Shown: positions 55,279 to 64,000 of the stretch, one piece after another
How the letters are laid out: every line of letters starts with the position of its first letter
Numbering within the stretch: position 1 is the first letter of the stretch
From: Coriobacteriia bacterium
GTDB lineage: Bacteria > Actinomycetota > Coriobacteriia > Coriobacteriales > UBA8131
Assembly (NCBI GenBank): GCA_009783085.1
Contig: WRHU01000003.1
Location: forward strand, 62,001-126,000
Length of the DNA: 64,000 nt
Direction of reading: 5' to 3'
Program-made: the position numbers and the translations under genes
The notes under the pieces: generated by a model
Told to the model about the DNA's origin: nothing
The model's input: only the letters and a program-made list of their open reading frames with translations
Databases searched by the model: none

Positions 55279-55826
55279 TCACTGGTTCGCCGCCATCGGC
55301 AAGTCGGCAATATTCTGTTTCGCCTTCTGCGGTTCTTTTTTTGCCTTGTCGTAGTACCCGCTTGCTTTTCTTTTTTGATACCGCCGCCGATTGTACTCAC
55401 GCTCTTTTTCTATGCGCTCCTGCTCTGCCAATTCTTCCGGCGTCGGTTCATGTTTAGCGTCAAGCAGTTCAAACTCACCGATAAAGTTTAGGTGTATCTC
55501 CACTCTTTGGGGAGAGGATTGCACATATTGATTTTCCTTTGCATGGACAACGATTTTTTCAATAAACTCGCGTATCATAACAGGGGTGATTTCCTCAAAA
55601 TCTGTATAGCGTTCAACCAGTTGGATAAACCGTTCGGCTCGTCCGTTATCGTCCTCATATTTTTCTACCGCCGATTGGATTTCGTCAATCTCTTGTTCAA
55701 GCGTTCCCTGTTCCTCTCCGTAGGTCTGGGTAAGGGAATCAAAACGCTTTTTTGGTAGCCGTCCGAGGGCGTTATCCTCATAGATTTTATTCAAAAGCCG
55801 TTCCAGTTCGCCGTGCCGGGTTCTTG
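55279..55826 (-). pseudogene. C-terminal fragment of a large serine recombinase (DUF4368-type)
   Basis: HGELERLLNKIYEDNALGRLPKKRFDSLTQTYGEEQGTLEQEI...FIEKIVVHAKE...EREYNRRRYQKRKASGYYDKAKKE; catalytic N-terminus absent. Confidence 0.75.
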
Positions 55827-56905
55827 AGCAAGATGCGCTCTTTATTCTCGAAAGGCAGATATGCCTTGCTTTTAAAGCTAATGCAAGACCCACCATTAAC
55901 CGTTCGCTCGCACACAACTGATAAAGCTATGTTAAGCTCTTGTTCGCTCGGTCCTTCAACAAACACATTGGGCATTGCTTTTGTATCAAGCGCATAACGA
56001 GCGTTATGGTTGGTTATGAAGGCAGGTAAAAAGGCGTTTGCTTCATCAATTGATGCAATCTTGGCGGTGCGCATCTCTGAGATCAAACGATCTTGAAATG
56101 TCTGGAAGGCTCGCTCTACGCGTCCTTTTGCTTGGGGGACCGAGGTTACATGAATAGCTATGACACCAAGTTTTGAAGCAGCAAGGCGAAACTGCGTTCC
56201 CGCATCATCTTCAAGCCGCGCACTCCTTGTCCTTTTAGAGCAAAATACCGTGCGCTTATCTGTGTAAAACTCCTCTGGCACCCCATAGTCTTTGACTATC
56301 TGGGAAAACACGCAAAAGTAACCATGTAAAGTCTCTTGTTTTTCAAAATGAGCCCCAAGAACACGAGAAGAGGCATCATCGATGGCCAGGTGTAAATTGC
56401 AAGTCACATCTTCAAACCAGGTATGCACACTTGCATCCATTTGCACCATCTCACCAAAGGATTGCCTTCTTTTTCGCGAAGGGTGCAAGCTTTCTTTTTT
56501 ACGCACACGATGCGCTTTAGGAGAGCGATGCCCTGAAGCCATCAAAAGTCTATAGACAACAGGATAAGAAACGTGAATATCTTCAACTTCTTTGAGCTTT
56601 TGGTTAAAGTGGGTAAAGTTATAGCCTGCATAGCGGCTCTCATAAAGCAACAAAATCTTATCCTCCATATCAAGCGGAGTTCTGTTTGGGGCCAAGCGAC
56701 TACGGGAGCGATGTGCAAGCCCTTTGGCGCCGAGCTTAAGATAAATATCAACTTTTCTTCTTACCGTACGCTCACTGACGCCGTAAACTACAGCAGCCCT
56801 TTCGTAAGACATTCCGTCATTAAGCACTTTTCTTACCATTTCTGACATAAGTTCCTCCTTGGGAGATAAATAATGCAAAGTATTCAACTCTGATCCTTTC
56901 AACAA
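55787..56905 (-). CDS. IS1202/ISNCY-like transposase, probably 3' truncated
   Basis: N-terminal HTH YERAAVVYGVSERTVRRKVD; DDE core MVQMDASVHTWFED...LHLAIDDASSRVLGAHFEKQET...FYTDKRTVF...QAKGRVERAFQTFQDRL. Confidence 0.75.
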   Translation of the reverse strand: MLKGSELNTLHYLSPKEELMSEMVRKVLNDGMSYERAAVVYGVSERTVRRKVDIYLKLGAKGLAHRSRSRLAPNRTPLDMEDKILLLYESRYAGYNFTHFNQKLKEVEDIHVSYPVVYRLLMASGHRSPKAHRVRKKESLHPSRKRRQSFGEMVQMDASVHTWFEDVTCNLHLAIDDASSRVLGAHFEKQETLHGYFCVFSQIVKDYGVPEEFYTDKRTVFCSKRTRSARLEDDAGTQFRLAASKLGVIAIHVTSVPQAKGRVERAFQTFQDRLISEMRTAKIASIDEANAFLPAFITNHNARYALDTKAMPNVFVEGPSEQELNIALSVVCERTVNGGSCISFKSKAYLPFENKERILLKNPARRTGTAFE

Positions 56906-56925
56906 AACAACCGTTTTGTGAACAA

Positions 56926-56941
56926 TGACAGAGTTGTGACA
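56926..56941 (-). mobile_element. Putative IS left terminus
   Basis: Minus: TGTCACAACTCTGTCA just upstream of the transposase start. Confidence 0.45.
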
Positions 56942-57098
56942 TTTTTGCTTTATAACTTATGACAATATCGCTCTATAGCGGCACACCAAACGCTCTCACC
57001 AGCTGCCCCTCACGAGGAAATTGTGCTACTATGGGCAGGTGCTTAACAATCATCATTATTCAATTTTCGAAGGCAAATAACCAAAGGAACGATTTTTT

Positions 57099-58175
57099 AT
57101 GCGTGAAAAACTGCAACAGATTATAGATGCGTACGCTGAGCTGGAGGCCAAGCTGGGCGACCCTGCGGTGCTTGCAGACCAAAAGGAATATATTCGCCTA
57201 ACCAAGGAACATTCGGCGCAATCTGAGCTGGTGCGCAACGCACGTACCTATGTGCAAGCCGCAAACGACATTCAGGGTGCCAAGGAGCTGTTGCGTACCG
57301 AAAGCGACCCTGAGATGAAGGAGTTTGCTCAGGCAGAAATTGACGAGCACCAAACAACCCTTGATGAGCTTGAGGAGCGCATTAAGCTCATGCTGGTTCC
57401 GGGCGACCCTAACGACGAAAAAGATATTATTGTCGAGCTGCGTGCAGGAGCGGGCGGAGATGAAGCTGCCATTTTTGTGGGCGATTTGTACCGTATGTAT
57501 TTGCGCTACGCCGATGACAAAGGTTGGAAGTCTGAGCAAATAGACGCTTCTGCGTCTGAGGCGGGGGGCTTTAGCAAGCTGGAGTTTAAGGTTTCTGGCG
57601 ATAAGGTCTACTCGTTTATGAAGTTTGAAAGTGGTGTTCATCGGGTGCAGCGTGTGCCCAAAACGGAAAGTCAGGGGCGCATTCATACCTCAACGGCAAC
57701 CGTTGCGGTGCTGCCTGAGGCAGATGAAGTTGATGTTGACATAAACCTCAATGACCTACGCATTGACGTGTATCGTGCGGGGGGGCCCGGTGGGCAAAGC
57801 GTTAACACAACAGACTCAGCGGTGCGCATTACCCATACGCCCTCGGGTTTGGTGGTGCAGTCGCAAGATCAAAAATCTCAGCTGCAAAATAAAGAGGCTG
57901 CCATGCAGGTGCTGCGTGCCCGATTGTATGACCGTATGCTTGCCGAGCAGCAAGCAGAGTTGGGCGAACAACGTCGCAGCCAAATTGGTACCGGCGATCG
58001 ATCCGAGAAAATACGCACCTACAATGGCCCACAAGACCGGGTAACTGACCATCGCATTGGCTATAACGGTACGTACAACGGTGTTTTGCTGGGTGCGGGA
58101 GGCTCAGGGCTTGAGGAGCTGATAACAGCTCTTAATGCGGCTGATCGTGCCAAGCGCCTTGAGCAAGCTGTGTAG
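57099..58175 (+). CDS. prfA: Peptide chain release factor 1
   Basis: [73 protein letters not shown]. Confidence 0.97.
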   Translation: MREKLQQIIDAYAELEAKLGDPAVLADQKEYIRLTKEHSAQSELVRNARTYVQAANDIQGAKELLRTESDPEMKEFAQAEIDEHQTTLDELEERIKLMLVPGDPNDEKDIIVELRAGAGGDEAAIFVGDLYRMYLRYADDKGWKSEQIDASASEAGGFSKLEFKVSGDKVYSFMKFESGVHRVQRVPKTESQGRIHTSTATVAVLPEADEVDVDINLNDLRIDVYRAGGPGGQSVNTTDSAVRITHTPSGLVVQSQDQKSQLQNKEAAMQVLRARLYDRMLAEQQAELGEQRRSQIGTGDRSEKIRTYNGPQDRVTDHRIGYNGTYNGVLLGAGGSGLEELITALNAADRAKRLEQAV

Positions 58176-58176
58176 C

Positions 58177-59799
58177 ATGAAGCACGCTGCTTGCGACGAG
58201 TTTGCTTTTGAGCGTGGCATAAGCTGCGCTGAAGTGTTGCGCCAAGCAGAAAAAATCCTAGATATGCAAGGTGAGGAAAATCCCGCTTCTGCTGCATCTT
58301 TTTTGGTGAGCGGCTTGTTGGGTTTGAGCCCGAGCGATTTAGTGCTGCGTGCCAATGAGGCTCCTGCAGAAGCTGAGTTGACTGTGCTTGGCGAGGCCCT
58401 GCAAAGACGTGCGTTGGGAGAGCCGCTTCAGTATATTGTGGGCAAAGCGCCGTTTCGATTTTTGGAACTTGCGGTGCGTTCGGGCGTTTTGATTCCTCGC
58501 CCCGAAACAGAGCTGTTGGTAGATTTTGTTTTGGAGCATCTTGAAGCGAACGACGTGCACCCTGCAAGAGTCTTGGATATTGGTACGGGCAGCGGAGCCA
58601 TTGCCCTTGCGCTGGTGAGCGAAAATGCAGCTGTTGAAGTTGTTGCAACGGACATGAGCGAGCAAGCCTTACTTGTCGCTCAAGAAAACGCTGCGTGCTT
58701 GCCTAAGCCGCTGCAAAGCAGGATTTCCATCATACATGATGACCTTGCCACATCCTTTGTTGCTAACGCAAAGCAGCAGGGCTCGTTTGACATTGTTGTA
58801 TCTAACCCTCCCTATATTCCGAGTGCTGCTTATCAAAAATTGCCAATAGAAATAGCAAATTATGAACCTCAAGAAGCGCTTGAGGGGGGAGCGGATGGCC
58901 TCGACGTGTTTCGCCGACTTGCCAAACAGGCTGCTTGCTTGCTTAAACCGGGTGGTTTGTTGGCTTGCGAGCTTGACGAAACAAACGTCGAAGCTGCCGC
59001 ACGCTTGCTCAAGCAGGAGGAGTTGGCGCAGGACCCCACGACCCAGACCAAAACGACCCAAGAGTCCGTGTGGCAAAATGTAGCGTGCCATGTCGATTTG
59101 GCGGGTCGCTTGCGTTTTGTTACGGCACAGCTGTCTGGGAGCAAGAACGTGAGCGAGGACAAGCCTCCTTGCCCGCAGCGTTACCCACATCGCTACTCGT
59201 ATTGGGGCGAAAACTTTTCAGCGGTACTTGACGCACTGCAAGCAGGTAAGCCAGCTATTTTCCCTACCGATACCGTCTATGGCATTGGGGTGGCTGTAAA
59301 CAAAAACGTCTCACTTGATGCGCTCTATCAGTTCAAAGAACGTGATGAGAAAAAGCCTATTGCGTGGCTCGTGTCAGACGTGGCAGCACTTTTGCGCTAT
59401 GCAGATGCTCCGCCTGCCTATGCCGCCCAACTTGCAGAGGCCTTTTGGCCCGGAGCCCTTACGCTGATAGTTCGGGCAAGCACAGAGGTTCCGCCAGAGT
59501 TTCAAGCAAAGGACGGCACCATAGCCCTGCGGCTGCCCAACCACACAAACACACTCGAACTTATTAGGCAGCTTGGCGTGCCTCTTGCAACTTCGAGTGC
59601 CAATCTTTCCGACCAAGCGCCAGCGACTTCCGTACAAGAACTTGACCCCACGTTTGCCGCCGCAGGTATTCCCATACTTGACGGAGGCACTACGCAAGGC
59701 TCAACACCCTCAACCGTTGTTTCCTGCCTTGGCGCAGAGCCGGTAGTAGTTCGGCAAGGGCTTCTCAGTAAAGACGCCATCAAGGCTGTGGTAAGCTAG
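58177..59799 (+). CDS. prmC-sua5: Fusion: N5-glutamine methyltransferase PrmC/HemK + Sua5/YrdC/YwlC threonylcarbamoyl-AMP synthase
   Basis: LDIGTGSGAIALAL, DIVVSNPPYIP (PrmC); GKPAIFPTDTVYGIGVAVNK, KERDEKKPIAWLVSD, FWPGALTLIV, PLATSSANLSDQ (Sua5). Confidence 0.93.
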   Translation: MKHAACDEFAFERGISCAEVLRQAEKILDMQGEENPASAASFLVSGLLGLSPSDLVLRANEAPAEAELTVLGEALQRRALGEPLQYIVGKAPFRFLELAVRSGVLIPRPETELLVDFVLEHLEANDVHPARVLDIGTGSGAIALALVSENAAVEVVATDMSEQALLVAQENAACLPKPLQSRISIIHDDLATSFVANAKQQGSFDIVVSNPPYIPSAAYQKLPIEIANYEPQEALEGGADGLDVFRRLAKQAACLLKPGGLLACELDETNVEAAARLLKQEELAQDPTTQTKTTQESVWQNVACHVDLAGRLRFVTAQLSGSKNVSEDKPPCPQRYPHRYSYWGENFSAVLDALQAGKPAIFPTDTVYGIGVAVNKNVSLDALYQFKERDEKKPIAWLVSDVAALLRYADAPPAYAAQLAEAFWPGALTLIVRASTEVPPEFQAKDGTIALRLPNHTNTLELIRQLGVPLATSSANLSDQAPATSVQELDPTFAAAGIPILDGGTTQGSTPSTVVSCLGAEPVVVRQGLLSKDAIKAVVS

Positions 59800-59823
59800 A
59801 AAACAACCGATTAAGGAGCGCTT

Positions 59824-60267
59824 ATGAACATCGCCATTGCCTCAGACCATGCAGGTTTCGACCAAAAAACTACGGTAACGGACTACTTGCATGAGCAAGG
59901 TTATACGGTCGAGGATTTTGGACCTGCCACCGATGAGAGCGTTGACTATCCTGATTTTGCCGAGATGGTTGCCCGTACGGTTGCCGAGGGTATGGCTGAT
60001 TTTGGGATTTTGCTGTGTGGTACGGGTATTGGTATGGCGATGGCTGCCAATAAAATCGAGGGTATTCGTGCGGCAAACATTACAAACCCTGAGCTAGCTC
60101 CTTTAGCACGTGAGCACAATGACGCCAATGTGCTCACGCTTTCTGCACGCTATGTAGACGCACAAACAAACATCAAGATAATCAAGAGTTTTCTCGCAAC
60201 GCCTTTTGGCGAAGGCCGTCACGCTCAGCGTGTTGAAAAAATTAAAAGGCTTGAGGTTCTCGATTAG
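59824..60267 (+). CDS. rpiB: Ribose 5-phosphate isomerase B
   Basis: IAIASDHAGFDQK, DFGPATDESVDYPDFA, GILLCGTGIGMAMAANKIEGIRAA. Confidence 0.96.
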   Translation: MNIAIASDHAGFDQKTTVTDYLHEQGYTVEDFGPATDESVDYPDFAEMVARTVAEGMADFGILLCGTGIGMAMAANKIEGIRAANITNPELAPLAREHNDANVLTLSARYVDAQTNIKIIKSFLATPFGEGRHAQRVEKIKRLEVLD

Positions 60268-60335
60268 CCCGGGGCTATAGACTGGGTTTGAGGCTGCAGA
60301 CAGAGGCGAGTTTTTGCCAGCCTTGCAAGGGCAGG

Positions 60336-61484
60336 TTAGCCCTCGTCCTCGTCGTCCTCGTCCTCGTGCGGCTTGCGTGGTCCACGCTCGCCACGATGCT
60401 CAAAGTAGTGCTTGAGTACGGGGTCAAAGAGCTCAAAACGCCAGATTACAATAAGCACTACCAGCGCCAAGCCAACAACCAGGAGCCATTTTCCCAAAAC
60501 ACTGGGAATAACGCCGAGCAGCGCACCTGCAATAGTAAGCAGTGCCGAGCAGGCGTACAAAATAAGAACCGACCTGCGTTGGCTTAAGCCAGCTTCCATG
60601 AGGCGATGATGAACGTGCCCCATGTCGGCCTGCTGGATAGGCTGATTTCCACGCCTCCTCCTCACAATGGCAGAAAACGTGTCAATCAAAGGCACGCCCG
60701 CCATAACAAAAGGAACGAGCATGATAATAACGCTGTGGGTGCGAATGACGCCAGAGATGGAAATAATGCCTACCAAAAGCCCGAGCAGCATTGCACCTGA
60801 ATCGCCCATAAAAATGGAGGCTGGCGAAAAATTAAAGCGGAGAAATGCGAGGCAGACTCCCACCAGCGCTATGCAAGGCAGAGCAAAAAGAAAACCGCCG
60901 CGCGACAAGATTAAATAGAGCAGGCCGGCAGAAACGATGGCAATAATGCCAGAGGCTAGGCCGTCGAGTCCGTCAATAAGGTTGGTGATATTAACGAACA
61001 CCACAAGAAAAGCAACGGTGATAGGGTAGTCCACCCAACCAAGCGCAACGGTGCCATTGTCGAGCGGCGAGCGGATTGTTTCGATAGAAACTCCTGCGAC
61101 AACAACTATAATCGCCGCAAGAATTTGTCCGCCAAACTTTATTATGGGTGAGAGCTGAGTGATGTCATCGGCAAGCCCTACGGCAAACATAAAGGTTATG
61201 CCCAAAAAGAGGAGGGGGAGGTTAACGTCATTGAGAAGCCCAAAGTCGGGAATAGTCCACCCAAAAAAATGTATGCCAATCCACACGCTTGCACCGGCAG
61301 CCAGAAGCCCAAGATAAAGAGCGATTCCTCCGCAGCGGGGGATAGCATTGTTGTTGATGCGCCTGTCGCTCGGGTAGTCAATAGCCCCAATTACGGTGGC
61401 AAGGCGTTTGGAAAGGGGAACCATGAGGTACGTCGTTGCAAAGGCAACCACAAGAACTATGAGCATTTGAAATATCGCAGGCAA
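60336..61484 (-). CDS. WecA/TagO-like undecaprenyl-phosphate GlcNAc-1-phosphate transferase
   Basis: AIPRCGGIALYLG, VGLADDITQLSPIIKF, NLIDGLDGLASGI, GDSGAMLLG, HVHHRLMEAGLSQRRSVL. Confidence 0.92.
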   Translation of the reverse strand: MPAIFQMLIVLVVAFATTYLMVPLSKRLATVIGAIDYPSDRRINNNAIPRCGGIALYLGLLAAGASVWIGIHFFGWTIPDFGLLNDVNLPLLFLGITFMFAVGLADDITQLSPIIKFGGQILAAIIVVVAGVSIETIRSPLDNGTVALGWVDYPITVAFLVVFVNITNLIDGLDGLASGIIAIVSAGLLYLILSRGGFLFALPCIALVGVCLAFLRFNFSPASIFMGDSGAMLLGLLVGIISISGVIRTHSVIIMLVPFVMAGVPLIDTFSAIVRRRRGNQPIQQADMGHVHHRLMEAGLSQRRSVLILYACSALLTIAGALLGVIPSVLGKWLLVVGLALVVLIVIWRFELFDPVLKHYFEHRGERGPRKPHEDEDDEDEG

Positions 61485-61844
61485 CTAATTCCCCTTAAGT
61501 GATACAGCAGGATTGCCCATTGTAGCATATTTGTCCACCCTCTGCTTTTTGTAAGCGTTGTGTTGTGGCGAGGTAAAGAGCAATAAATGAATAATTTTGG
61601 GGATAAAATATAAAATTATTGTATAAAATAGGAAAAAGTATTGACTTCTGGAAAGCTTATGGTAGGCTGTGGGTAAGAGTTTGTTACTTTTGGGTGCCTC
61701 GAGGGGCACTTTTGAGTGCTCTTTGTGCCTATATGGGGCTCTTGGGCGCAAGAGGCCCCTGGGTGTTTTGAGGCTCTTGGGCGCTCTTGGACGCTTTTGG
61801 GCCCACTGAGTCGGACGTGATAAAAAACTGAGTAAGGAGCAGGC

Positions 61845-62963
61845 ATGGTACGCGCAGCCGTTATTGGCGCATCAGGATATGTAGGTGCAGAAACCGTTCG
61901 GTGGCTTTTGAGCCACCCAAACTTTGAGCTGGTGGTCGCTTCGTCTGAGGCGGACGCAGGCAAACCTTTGGGTGCGCTGTATCCTGCCTTATTGCAAGCG
62001 GGCTCCAAAGATCTCGTTTTAGTTGCACACAGTGAGGCTATGACGGGCATCGACTTTGACGTTGCCTTTTTGGCTGTCCCTCATACCGCTGCGTTTGCGA
62101 TAGCTCCTAGCTTGCTTGAGCGGGGCATTGCTGTTGTTGATTTGAGTGCTGACTTTAGGCTCAAGGACGCAGCGACCTATGAACAGTGGTACGAAGTAGC
62201 CCACACTGCACCCGAGTTGCTTGACCACGCCGTGTATGGCTTGCCTGAGCTTAACAGGCTTGAGCTTAAAGAAAAGGTTCAGGCGTGGCAGGAGGGTATG
62301 GGCGGCCCTGCAGGCGACAAGCACTCCCTCCCTCCGTTGGTAGCAAATCCAGGTTGTTATCCTACCGCTACCGCACTTGCGTGTGCCCCTGCGCTCAAGG
62401 CTGGGCTGCATGCCAAAAACGCACCGATTATCGTTAATGCCATTTCGGGCGTTTCGGGAGCAGGACGCAAGGCTACGCAAACCACGCATTTCTGCAGCGC
62501 TTCAGACGACCTCTGTGCCTATGGTGCAACGTCGCATAGGCATACTCCCGAAATAGCTCAAACCCTTTCTGGCGTAGCCGAACATGAGCTTAAGGTGGTC
62601 TTTACTCCGCATCTTGCACCGCTTAAGCGAGGCATGGTTTCAACGGTGGTGCTGCCGCTTGCCAAAGAGCTCTCTGCTGCTGAGGCGAAAGCAGCCCTCG
62701 AGCAGGCCTATGCCGAGGCATACAGCAACGAGCCCTTTGTGAGCCTCTTGCTCTTTGGCACGATGCCGCACAGCTCATCGGTTGCAGGCACTAACTACGC
62801 ACAGGTGGGTTGCGCTTATGATGCCCATTCGCACAGTTTGGTTGCCTCATGTGCCATCGACAATCTGGGCAAGGGTGCGGCTGGTCAAGCGATACAAAAC
62901 GCAAACATTCTTTTTGGCTTTGACGAAACTCAGGGCCTCGATGCAGTTGCTCCTGTGGTCTAA
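61845..62963 (+). CDS. argC: N-acetyl-gamma-glutamyl-phosphate reductase
   Basis: AAVIGASGYVGAETVRWLLSHPNFEL, LVANPGCYPTATALACAPAL, GVSGAGRKATQTTHF. Confidence 0.96.
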   Translation: MVRAAVIGASGYVGAETVRWLLSHPNFELVVASSEADAGKPLGALYPALLQAGSKDLVLVAHSEAMTGIDFDVAFLAVPHTAAFAIAPSLLERGIAVVDLSADFRLKDAATYEQWYEVAHTAPELLDHAVYGLPELNRLELKEKVQAWQEGMGGPAGDKHSLPPLVANPGCYPTATALACAPALKAGLHAKNAPIIVNAISGVSGAGRKATQTTHFCSASDDLCAYGATSHRHTPEIAQTLSGVAEHELKVVFTPHLAPLKRGMVSTVVLPLAKELSAAEAKAALEQAYAEAYSNEPFVSLLLFGTMPHSSSVAGTNYAQVGCAYDAHSHSLVASCAIDNLGKGAAGQAIQNANILFGFDETQGLDAVAPVV

Positions 62964-62987
62964 AGCTACGGGAGAGAAGGGATAAAC

Positions 62988-64000
62988 ATGACTGCTGATA
63001 CAACGCAAGCGACGGAGCCGGTGACGGAAACGGCGACGGGAACAGACAGGGAAGCAGCAATGGCAACAGCAATGGAAGCGATGACCGAAACAGACATAAG
63101 CGGCGGGCTTGGTGCGGTAAAAGGCATCAAGTGTTCAGGCGTTGCAGCGGGCTTTAGGCAAGACCCTACACGCAAAGACCTTGCGCTTATTGTTGCCCCC
63201 CAAGGTGCGACCGCAGCGGCAGTCTTTACGCAAAACACTTTTTGTGCGGCACCTGTTACGGTTTCTCGCACACACCTCGATAAAATTATTGAACTTGAGG
63301 ATACCGCCTGCGCTGTTGTCATAAACTCAGGCAACGCAAATGCTGCAACGGGTGAGGCGGGCAAACAAACCGCCATTCGCACGGCTCAGCTGGCTGCGGA
63401 GGCACTTGATTGCAAGCCGCACCAAGTGCTTATAGCGTCCACGGGCGTTGTTGGTGTTCCGCTGTCGTGCGACCCTTTTGAAGCAGGACTTCCTTTGGCG
63501 GTAGCAGCGCTCGGCACAGATGACGGCACCGACGCAAATGCTGCTCAAGCAGCCGCCGATGCCATCAAAACCACCGACACCGTGTCCAAACAAGCTGCGG
63601 TGCGCTTTACGGCAACCCAAAGCGACGGGATAGAAGTTACCTACACCGTTGGTGGCATGTGCAAGGGCTCTGGCATGATTGCACCCGATATGGCAACCAT
63701 GCTCGCCGTAATTGCAACCGATGCCGCCCTTACCCAAGAAGCGGCAACGCTGGCGCTGCGTGAGGCGGTTGATGTTTCGTTCAACAGGGTAACCGTTGAC
63801 AGTGACACCTCAACAAACGACAGTGTTTTCTTGTTTGCTACGGGAGCAACCCCGGGCAAGACCATAACGACAGACTGCCCTGTGTATCCGCTTTTTGTAA
63901 CGGCGCTTACGCAGGTGTGCGAAAACCTTGCTCGTCAGATTGCCCGAGATGGTGAAGGGGCCTCCAAGCTCATTACGGTAAAGCTTACCGGTGCGCTTGA
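62988..64000 (+). CDS. argJ: Glutamate N-acetyltransferase / amino-acid acetyltransferase ArgJ (3' truncated by window)
   Basis: Open frame from ATG 62988 with no stop in the window (so absent from ORF track): VKGIKCSGVAAGFRQ, INSGNANAATGEAGKQ, GGMCKGSGMIAPDMATMLAVIATDAAL, VSFNRVTVDSDTSTNDSVF. Confidence 0.92.
   Translation, partial: MTADTTQATEPVTETATGTDREAAMATAMEAMTETDISGGLGAVKGIKCSGVAAGFRQDPTRKDLALIVAPQGATAAAVFTQNTFCAAPVTVSRTHLDKIIELEDTACAVVINSGNANAATGEAGKQTAIRTAQLAAEALDCKPHQVLIASTGVVGVPLSCDPFEAGLPLAVAALGTDDGTDANAAQAAADAIKTTDTVSKQAAVRFTATQSDGIEVTYTVGGMCKGSGMIAPDMATMLAVIATDAALTQEAATLALREAVDVSFNRVTVDSDTSTNDSVFLFATGATPGKTITTDCPVYPLFVTALTQVCENLARQIARDGEGASKLITVKLTGAL

Larger units (their letters stand above)
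53832..56942. mobile_element. Decayed integrative element remnant with truncated IS1202/ISNCY-like element
   Basis: Truncated AAA ATPase, gene fragments, accessory membrane protein, DUF4368 recombinase tail, transposase; sits between thrE and prfA. Confidence 0.7.

Noticed and set aside
61616-62050. Minus-strand ORF over the argC leader
   Set aside because: Overlaps argC start and a repetitive leader; composition follows the repeats.

Overview
About 64 kb of a mid-GC bacterial chromosome. Gene content and order suggest Actinobacteria, class Coriobacteriia (inference only). Most of it is dense, plus-strand housekeeping sequence: the C-terminal end of a P-type metal ATPase; icd-rimO-pgsA/cinA-recA-recX-yebC-DUF3866-xerD; a dcw block (mraZ-rsmH-ftsL-like-ftsI-murF-mraY); a secreted LRR protein; a compact his operon (hisZ-G-D-B-A-F-I-E, with no hisH or hisC); lepB with a very long low-complexity N-terminal extension; fhs-fchA-folD; rplS-rnhB-yraN-comM-dprA; dagK; rnd; ackA; ppaC; a second dcw block (murD-ftsW-murG); thrE; a decayed integrative-element/IS1202-like remnant (~53.75-56.95 kb); prfA-prmC/sua5-rpiB; a wecA/tagO-like gene; argC; and a 5' partial argJ that runs off the window. 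No tRNA, rRNA or CRISPR was recognised. The most interesting material is intergenic. (i) A two-hairpin RNA-like element occurs at ~20.37 kb and ~46.81 kb with compensatory stem changes. The second copy is convergent with, and antisense to, a 61-aa hydrophobic ORF whose 5' end carries an inverted copy of hairpin 1: a candidate type I toxin-antitoxin-like locus. (ii) Several dispersed repeat families occur, two of which lie at both edges of the 29-kb block that splits the dcw cluster. (iii) An orphan CdiA-C-like nuclease domain lies behind dprA, followed by a duplicated terminator-like cassette. All calls come from reading the sequence and supplied translations; no database search was run.
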